Notes under the pieces: model-generated | Databases searched by the model: none | The model's input: the letters and a program-made list of their open reading frames with translations, nothing else | What the model was told of the DNA's origin: nothing | From: Manduca sexta | Taxonomy: Eukaryota > Arthropoda > Insecta > Lepidoptera > Sphingidae | DNA: 64,000 nucleotides | Assembly: GCF_014839805.1 (NCBI RefSeq) | Contig: NC_051134.1 | Coordinates: 9,951,170 to 10,015,169 of the forward strand | Reading direction: 5' to 3' | In this document: in pieces, positions 48,901-60,900 of the stretch | Layout: every line of letters starts with the position of its first letter | Position numbering within the stretch: the stretch's first letter is position 1 | Made by a program: the position numbers and the translations under genes

Positions 48901-51900
48901 CGATAGATTAACCCCGTAGGAGTAATCAACGTGAATCCAATTCCAATACAATGTAGATTTTAATTAGCTGAGAACACAACTGCCATCCATTATCAATGAA
49001 ATGTGCAATATGATGATTTATAACTCGTACTAAATGATGGGAAGATAGTTTTAATTCTCCAGTCGAAAATAATTTAGGGTACTTGAATTTTCTAACCCGA
49101 TTTGCATAGGATTGGACTTCCAAAAGGCGTGGTTGTCAAGTAGGTATAAAAATGTTATAAAAACATTCTTGAATATATTGGACTGGTCTCATTTTGGAGT
49201 CGGATAAGAAATTATATTGTATTTAAAATTCGATTATTTATTATCCCTTGCAAAAAACCTTATTATTACCTCATAAAACTTTGAAATACTTGATCAAAAT
49301 GCTTGTATTAATTTTATTGAAGTATTTCCTATAATATATACATGTTTACTGCACTTCTAAGACTAAGTTTTGGAGTAGCGTAACATCCAATCCTCTTCAA
49401 TTTAATGTCAAAATGCCCATAAATTTCAACATTGTAGCATGGAGATTTCATAGTTGGGTTTATGTCATGGGTCATCTTAAGCTGGACATTTCAGATTGTC
49501 CCTTTGGCAGCCCTAAAGCCCTTTGTAGTGCTCTTAAACGATTTGTTAAGCCTTAGGCTTATGAGAAATGTAGAATAAACGTTGGATGTAATTTGTGTTC
49601 TATTTAAACAGATATCATGATTGTAGAAATAAATACTTAATGAAATAATATCCTAAAACATTAGTAGACTACAGCCTAGTTGGTTGTGAAATGAATTGTC
49701 GAGACGAATGTCCACAGGCTCAAAACCCAAGGGCACACACCTCTGATTTTTCTAAAATTATGTGCGTATTTTTTGTGAATAATCGCCTGTTTTAACGGTG
49801 AAGCAAAACAGAAAGAAACCTGCATACCCGAGAAGTTATAGGACTTTTTAAGGCTGTGTGATGTCTACCAATCCGCACTAGCCCAGCGTGGTGGACTAAG
49901 CCCTAATCCCTCTTAATAGTAGAGGAGGCCCATGCCCAACAGTAGGACAGTATATATGCAGGGCTGATAATATTATTCTATACATTAGTAGACTTAACAA
50001 AATTTAGTAATAACTCCTATACTTTAAGCGGGTATTAAAAATATGATAATTATGAAGATAGTTTTGCTTTCAAATGTAGTGTACGTTTAAATATATCAAG
50101 CATAGTGTCCTCAATGCTGTGAAGATTTTCTTTTGTTGTTTAAACTCTTTGATGACTCGAGCGCGGCCTTGTAACAATTACGTGGTGGATGAAGTCAAGA
50201 TTTTAAATTTTCATCAGCCTCATTTCTTATTATGAAAATGGCGTTATTTTTTTGTACGGGCACAGTAAAACCACACTGCTCCTGATGGTAAGTGGAGTGG
50301 AGTCCAATAGAATATCGACTGATGAGAGATGATTAGCCTTCGTCAGTTGACACAGTTATGCCGGCCTATTGGAACCAGACATACACAGGCTGATCTCGGA
50401 ACGCGACATATTTACGTAAGTCATTATGGCGGGCTTTAACACCTTGTGTACGGTAGTTGGTACCCAGGCAGATATAAAATATATTCTACCGTCAACCAGC
50501 CCCGGATCTAAGGGGGGCTAGCCGGGGCCTATGCCCCGGGCGGCGAATTCAGAGGTCGGCAAATTCAAACTAGGCAGATGAATACATGACTCATCATTAA
50601 CTCAACCTTGACTACTGAGACATGCAGTACATTCAATACTAAAATTGTTTCCCGCTGGGCGCAAAATAATGATGATGATGACAAAAGTAAAAATATAGGT
50701 GGGTGGTGGTGGCATTTTCCAAATTTTGCCCCTTCCGAAAAAATTTAAGATCCGAGACTGCCATCAATAAAAGATGACTCGGAATATGAAGGGCAAACGT
50801 ATTAACAAAATTCTAATACGGGGCAAAATAAAATTTTCATGCCAAACTAGCTCAAGTTCCTCTTACCTGATAAAATTAGAAAGAATAATACACAGCATAA
50901 ACTTATTCCCCAAACGAATAACCTTACTGTAATGCCCTTCCAATGCCATAAATACGATTTTGTTTATACAATTCCCGAAAGGCAAACAGGACGACGCAAA
51001 TAGTATTAAATATTCATACGTTCTTTCAATTATTTAATCATTTATCAACAGCACCCAGAAACGGTAGGGTCTGCAATAAAAGTCACATTATAATGGAACT
51101 GCTATAAATAATGTATTAAGGAAAATTACAGTCTGGGGAATATATTTGTTTATTCCAAAGCATTTTGTATACGAGGTTTGGACACGATAGGATTTAAGTA
51201 AACATTGAATATGCTTTAGAAGACGATTATATCGATAGATTTCTTAAATCATGAGTGTCACTCTTCTAGATTTTAATTCGGTAACACCTTAAGTCTTGGA
51301 CCCAACCAAGATTTTACCGAAAATTAACATTGGAAAAATACTACACACCTTTAAAATATTTGAATAACAAGATGTGAGATGAGATTGGGCGATGATCATT
51401 GTATTCTATTTTTCTTTTTTTGCTTTGAATGACAAGACGAGCCTGCCGTTCGCCTGATGGTAACTGATGCCCATAAACAGTGGAAACACCATCCAAAACC
51501 TTGAAGTACAAAGTATTGTTTGGTATTCCACTGCGCTCGCCGTCCTAAGACATGAGATGTTAAGTCTCATTATGTTCAGTAGTTACACTGGCTACAATGT
51601 TAAATCGGAACACAACCGTGGCTACACACTTCTGCTTGGCGGCAGAAATGGACATTGCGGTGGTACCTACCCATGCGGACAATAACATATGAGAGACCTA
51701 CCACCAGTAAACATAATTATAAAGTAAGTAAACAACATAATATATACTTATATAGATGGGACACTACTTCTTCAAATAAAACTATGAGCTTATATCTATT
51801 TACTTAAACACTGTAATGTCCAAATTTCCCCAGATAAGTAATTAAATTCATATTTATACTAAAACAGGACCAGTCTTGCTTTTAAATTAAGGTGTTTAAA

Positions 51901-54900
51901 AGGATGTTAAATGAATTAATAAGTCTAAATAGACGACCGTTGGAAAACTCTAGGCCGCTTTTTAGGGCCTCGAAGAGTGTAAGTATGAATTTACTTGTTT
52001 ATGGTCGTACCTTATTACTATATACAGTAAGGGTCAAATTAAATCTCTTGGCTTTTTCTGTAAACCGTAAAATATTTTTTAATATCTGCAAAGCGAATAT
52101 TTTATTAATGTTTACAGACTTAACAAAGAAAGTAAACGACAAAGTACGTACTACATATTCATGAAAACTATAGACTTTACAAAGAAATCGAACGATAAAG
52201 CATGTACATTGAAAATACAAGTGCTACAATCATGTCTATTTATTCCTTTATGACTTCTATGCTTGATGTGATTTTGTTTTTATTCTATTCGTCGTGGTAT
52301 TACTTTGTAGTTCTGTTTATGTTAAATGGTATTTCTAATTTTATTGAAATTTTGATTTAATTTATTTGGTAATTTTAATTTATTTGTTTTTTTATATAAA
52401 TGCTTTTCACAGCTGTGATTAGTTCACTCGTTCATAACATCGTAATTTTTATTGAGCATGTTTTGTCTATTAACTATCGGTGTGGCGTTAAATAAATAAA
52501 ATGAAGGAAAAAATAGCCATTTTTATTATAAGCTTCTGGGTTTTAAATTCGTTGTTTAAATTCTAAAAAACAGCATAGTACATTCAACTTACCTTCTAGT
52601 TTAATATGAAACCAGGGTCCTATATCGGTCGAGGTGCATTGTTAGAGGAAAGAAAAGGAGCGGTGATTAAAGTTTCTCATGATGGTTCGAAAATAATGTT
52701 TGGCGCAGTGACATTGTATAAGTTCTATGGGGCATTCCACGTGAAGCGGGCACGAAAAAAAACTCGATGTCTCAGATTTTCGTAATATTTGATTATGTTA
52801 TACCTGTATATGTCCTCGATCCAGATACAAAATATTATTAAAGTATAAAGCCTGGTAAGCGAGTTAAAGGACTTTGAAGTTTTAACTGGCCGGCTGGTAT
52901 ACGCCACTTCGAATCCAATTATCAAGTTTTTAAATGTTACAATAAAATAAATAAAGCAATGAAATAAATACTTCATTTAATGAGCTTTTTTATTGTATTT
53001 TTGGAAATTGAGAAATGTTTTTTTTTCTTTGAAAAAAATGTGTTTGAAAGTTTCAAACTTGAATTTCACAAAGTTGGCATATTTATATTTTTTTTTATAA
53101 AAATAGCTACTATTGTATAGATAATCCCTGCGAAGTTTCATAATGGGCTGAGAAGTAGTTTAGGAGCTAGACCGATTACAGTGCCGAAGCGCGGCGGTCG
53201 CCAAAAAGAGCGAAGTAGTAAAAACTTTCAATTAAACTAAATACTTTCGATTAGAGTATTTTATCATGTTTTGCATCGCTCTAACGATTCAATTACATCT
53301 GATTATAATATAAAAAATATATTTATATTACTGACGGTGCACAACAACATTTTAAAAAGATTTAATTGTATTAACTTGTTATATTTCAAACAGGATTGTG
53401 GTAAAGATGCAGAATTTCATTTTCGTGCCACTTCACATGGCAGAAGGGCAATTTGACGGTCTCGGTGGTAACCTAAAACGCCTGGAGACACAGGCTAGTT
53501 TACATAACGCATTAAACAAAGCCATCACGATACCCGACCGCTTATACATGTAGGCTAGAACATCAATGCCACAAACTCATATTATTATTACTACTACTAT
53601 TTATTATTATTATTCATATATATTTTAATGTTTCAAACTTGTATTTCACAAAGTTGGCATATTTATATAATAACTTTTTTCTACTAAAATAGCCAATATT
53701 GTATATATATATATATTATCCTTGCCAAGTTTCAAATGTTGTTGTGCACCGTCAGTAATATAAATATATTTTTTTATATTATAATCAGATGTAATTGAAT
53801 CGTTAGAGCGATGCAAAACATGATAAAATACTCTAATCGAAAGTATTTCGTTTAATTGAAAGTTTTACTACTTCGCTCTTTCTGGCGACCGCCGCGCTTC
53901 GGCACTGTAATCGGTCTAGCTCCTAAACTACTTTTCAGCCCATTATGAAACTTCGCAGGGATTATCTATACAATAGTAGCTATTTTTAGAAAAAAATAAA
54001 AAAAATATAAATATGCCAACTTTGTGAAATTCAAGTTTGAAACTTTCAAACACATTTTTTCAAAGAAAAAACATTTTTCAATTTCCAAAAATACAATAAA
54101 AAGCTCATTAAATGAAGTATTTATTTCATTGCTTTATTTATTTTATTGTAACATTTAAAAACTTGATAATTGGATTCGAAGTGGCGTATACCAGCCGGCC
54201 AGTTAAAACTTCAAAGTCCTTTAACTCGCTTACCAGGCTTTATACTTTAATAATATTTTGTATCTGGATCGAGGACATATACAGGTATAACATAATCAAA
54301 TATTACGAAAATCTGAGACATCGAGTTTTTTTTCGTGCCCGCTTCACGTGGAATGCCCCCTATGCAACCTTATGTCGTGGTAATAAGTGCGTGAGGTTTT
54401 CCATCCTAATAGCCAAAACAATGATAAATGTAAGTCACATAAATATTATACAATAATTAAGAATTTCGTTTTCGAAATTATAAATGCAGCCAGAGATTTT
54501 TGCACAATTATAAACTACCTTAAACTAAAAAATTGCGAACTGTAAACTTTTATTAGTATTTTTAAAATTCTCTTACGTCATCGGATTATTGTTACATTAA
54601 AATTTTCTTCTACATATATTGGCATAATGTTTTGTCTGAGGACCTCAACATCGCCCACGAAACAAATAAATCATCCATCCATTACAGATTTTGGTCTTTT
54701 TATAACTTTTGTAAAATTAAAATGAATATAAAATCCACAAAGGGAGATCGAAATATTTTGTTCTGAGAATAAAATCCCATTTTTATTTAAATTAAAACCA
54801 ACCAATGTATCATTTTACAATTCATATTTTTGAGAAATGCTTTATATCTTTAAAATGTTGGAATTTATTTGTTTTTCTTGTGATTTCATTTCAGATGTCA

Positions 54901-57900
54901 TTGAAAATGAAATAACATGTTATCTCTATAACTTTATATGATTTGTTCAAGATGTTATTCTAAATCTCGAAGCAACTATCTAGTAACAATTGAATCTAGC
55001 TCTCTTTGAACATTAAATACGTCGAGTATTATTATATCCTATTACGTTAAAACTATTTTCAATTTTGGATGTAATTTGCCTGATTCTGAATTCATCATTA
55101 TGTAATATCCTGTCATACTAATTAAATCCGTTCGAATTTCAATTATCCTGCAACTTGTTCCATCAAATTTAAGTTTTATTATAGTTCTTATTAGTTATTA
55201 GGTTTACCTACTTAAAAATGGAGACATCACGGAGTAATTCCTGAAGAGATAGACAGAAGTGCTTCCAGGACACTCACTTTTCGATTTTTCATACGAGTTC
55301 TGCTCCATAATGTGCTAGGGAGCGAACGTATTGCCAAATCTGGTACAAACTCTAGCCTCCGGGCTCATACTAAATAGAAACACCCAAATATCACTTTGCC
55401 CAACCCGGGATTCGAACCCAGCACTTCAGAGCGCTGCCGTACCGCGCATGCAATACAACTATGCCACCAAGGCAGTCATGATTCACGGTTGTTATAAACA
55501 CATACATCTGCTCAGAATTTTAAATGCATAGATAACAATAAAAAACCTGCCAGCACTGAAATCCGCAATATGGAAACGGCCTCCAAAGCACTTATACTTG
55601 GATTATGATAAATTATAACGTAAACAGTTGCAACACGATAATTTGTACATCAAAAATGATGAAAGTCCTCGTTGACGGACGCGTTGTGGGCAGTTTCAAA
55701 ATGTTTTTGTTATACTACCCACTTTAAAGTTAAAGCAATAACAGTAGTACACGATCTATTAATAACTTTTTAAAATAGCAAACGATAGTGGAGCGCCTAG
55801 ATGGATTATTCATATTATCTTGAAGTGGCATGGGAATATTGTGTTGTCTATCTTTAAGATAAAGAAAGGAATGAGGATCATTAAGGCAGAAGGCATTTGT
55901 TTTCCTTCCGAGAATAACTCAGTCGATTAAAAGGTTACAACTCTCTTCAATATTATTTTTAGAATTTTCTGTTTATAATTTATATTTACCCATTTAAGGG
56001 TAAAGCATTTTGCTTTGTAGGTAAAATAACTTGAGTAATTGTTTGTGTTTATTACAAAAGTTAAAGGGTTGCTGATGGTGCGAGTGGAACGAGGCAGAAT
56101 AATAAAGTAAGTTTGGTTATAATGTACATCTTTCTATCATTAGTTGGTAACGAACGATTAAAACAAATTTAAACTATTTCGTTATGTTATTGTTTATTTT
56201 TTAATGAGGTGTTTATGCTACCGCTTTGATAGATTAATGTAATTTCATATTTTTTTTTTTCATTTAGCGGGCCGTATGCTCAATATTTTCTTACCGTGAT
56301 GAACTCTGTGATGGCTGGGCGTGTTGAGGATGTACTCCAGAGGTCCGAGGCTCTTGATTGCCTCCGTGTGGATCCAGAACATATACAAGTAGCTGAATTG
56401 ATGGTGCATCACGAACTGCGCTGGTGGGATCGCCAGCGCCAATGGTAGGTAGAAGATCTGTAGAAGATGGTGTAATTTTATTGTCTGCCAGAGAACTAAG
56501 CAACTACTTTTTTATATGTACACGACAAAGAGACACCACTACACCTGATGGTGAGTGGAGTGGGGTCAAATAGAATTTCGACTCACAAGAGACGTTTACC
56601 CCACGGCAGTCGACACAATTATGTCGGCCTTTTGAACCGAATATACAGAGGGTGATCCTGGAACGCGACACACTTACATGGGTCAGTATGGCGGGTATTA
56701 AGACCTTGTGTACGGTGGTCGCTATCGAAGCGGATATAAAATATAATCTACTACCAGCTAACTAGCTTACTTTTGAGTAAATAAATTAGTAGGAAAAGAT
56801 CTGATGCCCATAAAAATTCTAATTTAATTCTAAAATCTATTTCAGTGTCTATTACGTGACTAAAAATCACGTCAGAAAATAGTTTGAGGACAACATAAGT
56901 TGTTAATTAACCTACATTAAATGCAAACATATATAATATTCTGATTGAGATTTTTATTCTATACCTGGAAACTTCACAACGTTGATTGGTTTGTCTTAGA
57001 AAATAAATCTTAAATCTAATCTATCAAACTTAGCAGTTGTCTAAAAAGGCTAGTTTAAATATAGAATTTTTCAAGGCGCGTTGCTTAAATTAAATTTTAT
57101 CGTTGTATAATGTATCAAATTATCGAGCAACAAAATTCAATTTGGATTGACTCAATTTTTCTTTACAGTATATTTTAATATTGGATTTAATCCAGAGGGA
57201 GAATATAGGTCATGTCAAGTAGAATTAGCGCATCGGTGTAGTGGAAAAGTACTTCGGTCGTCAAATCGAATTTCATTCCCCAGAGAAGGCAATCAAATTT
57301 AAAATTTGAAAAGCCTTTGCATAGAACTGAAATTGTGAAGATACGACTTCTGGTGGTATGGTAGTGGATATAAAATTATACCAAATAGCAAATAATAATT
57401 ATGAGTGGTGCTGAGTTCCCACATTCTACAACAGGCGTTTTGCTGTCACCTGACCCACAAATCGACGTAATTATAGCAACCATTAAGGAATGTAATCCAC
57501 GTTAGTCTCCACGTATTATGTCAAGTACTCAGTACGCCTATTTCGTCGATTATGGTCATCAAACCAAAACAATGTTATTATATGAGACAGAATTATGATA
57601 GATTTGGAATAGTTGCACATATGTTTGTGAAGATATGGGTATACTACGTTAAGTCATGAGAAAAGATTTTTACTTACAAAACCGCACCAGCCCTGCAGCA
57701 TGGACTGTCGGATGCCGACGCCCATGTTGAAGTCTTCAGACGTGTGGTGGACCTGGTGCTGAGCCCATAGGATGTGGACCTCTGTAATACAAATAATGCT
57801 ATTGAAGAACACTCTTTACTATGAGCTCACTAGATTTTGAACCTACTTGCTATTCATATAAGCTGTACAAACATAATCACTGCAACTAACTGGAATTAAT

Positions 57901-60900
57901 CCATTCGATTCGAGATTGTACTCAATGATGTTTGAATCATCAGAAAAATATTCTCATTGATGATTAATCTAAAGCATATTCTTTGACTTCATTATGCATT
58001 CCTATTGTAAATGAACTGATAGGCAAACATGGACCCCCAAAAAGACATCGATTTTTCTCTCAATAGCGAGTTATCTGATTAATAGAAACATTAAGATGCA
58101 GTAACCAGCTAACAGCGGGAACAACTACTACTAAATACTTACCATGACAAGCTCTGTGCATCCAGTAGTAACAAAAATCGACTCCAAGTGCTGCCGCGTA
58201 CCACGTGACGGTGTGGTCCCACGGCAGCTCCACCAATCTGTAGTTGGTGTATATCCACGTGTACAGGTACGATTCCGCGCCTCTCCATATTAGCCTGTAA
58301 TCCAAATAATATGTATTATTGTTGACAAAAAAAAAATAAGAAAGACTATGATTATTTTGTAGTCATAGATTGATTACCTTCGCCTTTATTACAGATTTCA
58401 AGAATGGGACTCTTGGTACACTTCTTTGAACCAAAATAATTCATAAAATGTAGTATTAATTAAAAAAATATTTTACCTTCCGCACTCCTGAAGAATTCCA
58501 TGCGATATACTAGTTATTCCATCATTCAACCTGATCCCAGGTTTTCCTTCAAGCCTTAATACTATATGCTCCAGGATCATAAACAGGAAGAAGTAAGGCC
58601 ACGACTGGAACAAAAAAGAACTCTTATTAAGAGGAATTAAGAGTTAAAAAAGTAATGCAATTCAGAGTTCTGAATCCTAAAAATATAAATGATATACGAG
58701 TATTAGTAGCTCATCTCGACGTTGCATTTTATGAAATACTATTATTCTACTATTCTGGGAAACCCGTATAACTACCTCTAATCAAGAACTGCATGCTGCA
58801 GAAGCTTCTGAACTGCACAGCTGTTATAATATCGAGAATATTATTATACAAGTTCTTGTGTCAAGTTACAATCCTAGGCTCAGTGTTTCTATTTACCGTC
58901 GATGCGGGCATGGATTTAGTCTTGTATTCTTGGAAATTATGCACAAACGCCTTATTGAGAGATGTATTATGGCAAAGTGCTTGGAATTTGCTTACTAGTA
59001 ATGGTAATCATCTCTCGTCAGTCGACATTCTATCGGACCCCACTCCACTGACCATCAGGTGCAGTGTGGGATACTTTGCCGGACACATAAAAAAATTTGT
59101 ACTTCATAAGAATTTCGTAGATTACATGAAAATAATATTCTTGAAAACAATGATTTAGGACAGTAAATATCGTGTAAAGTACGTCAATAATTCATTTCTA
59201 ATTGCATCACTACCTCAGTCGAGTTTTTGCTACCGATCCCTATTTCCGCGGTGTTTTCAAATTAAAGAAACTTAATCAAGATTTGAGTTAAGATAGGGCC
59301 TTCGTCGAGATAAAAGTTACAAATTTCGAGACCCAATCAAGTTTGTAGCTGCTCGATCCAACCTTTGATTTGGAACCACATTTCAGGAAAGCGGTTGTCG
59401 TTGTGGATTGTTTGTACAAAATTAATTTTGTTTTATCAGTTTTTTTTTGTCATGGCAAAGATTTTCATTCGTACTGAGGGTACGAATTAAGGTAATTTTG
59501 TATTGACATAATATTGTAGAACATGTCACAGGGTCTCAGGGTAACAGGGACAAAAAACAAATAAACACACATCACGCCTTTTTCCCCGAAGCAGTAGACA
59601 GAAGTGCAACCATGCCACCTACTTTTTCTCCATGTGCGTTCCGATTTCCGTCCCGCGATATAACAAGGGGCAAGATTATCGTCATATCGCGCACAAATTC
59701 CAGGCTCCGGGCTGATACTGAGTAGAACTACCACTCTATTAGCATTATATTGGCACATCCAAAAATAATTATTAAGACACTTTAATTATCGTATCATACG
59801 CGTCATATCATTTTTAACTAATTTCGTATTGAAAGTACGAGAAATGAAAAAGAAAAACGGATATCGAGTACATGTATTTAAATATATAATATGCTCTCAA
59901 ACAGTTCGAAGTATGTCTGTTTTACGATGCTTTATTATTACGCCTCGTGTGTAAAAGGTCTAAGCTCATTTCAGTTGTGGTGGAGTTGCACAAGAGCAAC
60001 ACTACACCGCGTCCACACTGTGTGAACGTAGCATGTAATATGACACGGCTCGTGCGTTACTATTGCGCGTCAGGTTGGCATTACTGGATATTCGATATTT
60101 GAAATTTAGAGTGTGGTTATTCAAATGCTTATTTTAAATTTATATTAATTACGTTGGTCAACACAGTTTTTTTTAATCGGCCTATAGTTAATCGGTTTTG
60201 GGTAAATTATAATATTTATTATAACCTTTATTGAGCACAAAATACATCATGAAAAGTACCTGTAAGTTTCTAACTGCGGTAGTTAATATATCTACAGAGT
60301 CGCAGTTAATAGCGCCTACTTCTGAGTGAAATATAGCTATGTGGATTAACAAATAAACAAAAAAAGAATAAAAAAAAATTAAAAAACAATTGAAAAAAAA
60401 ATATATATAAAAATTGAGGGTTATTAACAGTTATTTAAAGATGGCAAAAGGATTTATTCCATTCGTTAACGAAACAACTATGAACTGTGAATATGAATAT
60501 TACTATAAACTACGGCTACTAAAGATAGATCATAAGCAAACAGCCTGTAAAAAAAATACTAAATTATTATAATGTCTTTTTAAAAACTTTTTATTGAATT
60601 ACGCATTGGATATACCTATACCTAAACAAATGTTCTAACTAAAGTAATACCTGAACAACTTTAACTTGTCTGCATTGTATAAAAAAAATATAGTTTACAA
60701 ATGTATATTTTTTGGTAACATCATGTAATATTGTGCAATAAAATTGTAATTGTAATTAATGTGATCTAACTTCTAACGACTTATATCATTTGCCTCTAAC
60801 GTCTTCACCAAATAGTAATAGATAACGCAATTACAAACAAATATAAAAATTATCGATGCGGTTACCACGCAGTGGGTGGGCTGTCTAATACTTGCAAACA

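Larger units (their letters stand above)
52729..54359. mobile_element. Large inverted repeat (foldback) in AGMO intron 5
   Basis: Two arms of about 625 bp (52729-53353 and 53734-54359) are near-identical in opposite orientation around a 380-bp spacer. The outer ends read GGGGCATTCCACGTGAAGCG. A 4-bp ctat lies on both sides (52725-52728 and 54360-54363), a possible target duplication. The spacer contains a diverged version of the terminus near 53415-53453 and a diverged direct copy of part of the arm near 53630-53733. It may be a foldback transposon or two head-to-head copies of a ~725-bp terminal-inverted-repeat element. ORFs of 83 and 114 codons in the arms share their first 83 residues because the arms are copies; I do not call them genes. 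Confidence 0.85.

Noticed and set aside
54112..54456. 114-codon ORF sharing 83 residues with an ORF at 52725-52976
   Set aside because: The similarity comes from the two arms of one inverted repeat. There is no recognised domain, and the frames simply run to the arm edges.
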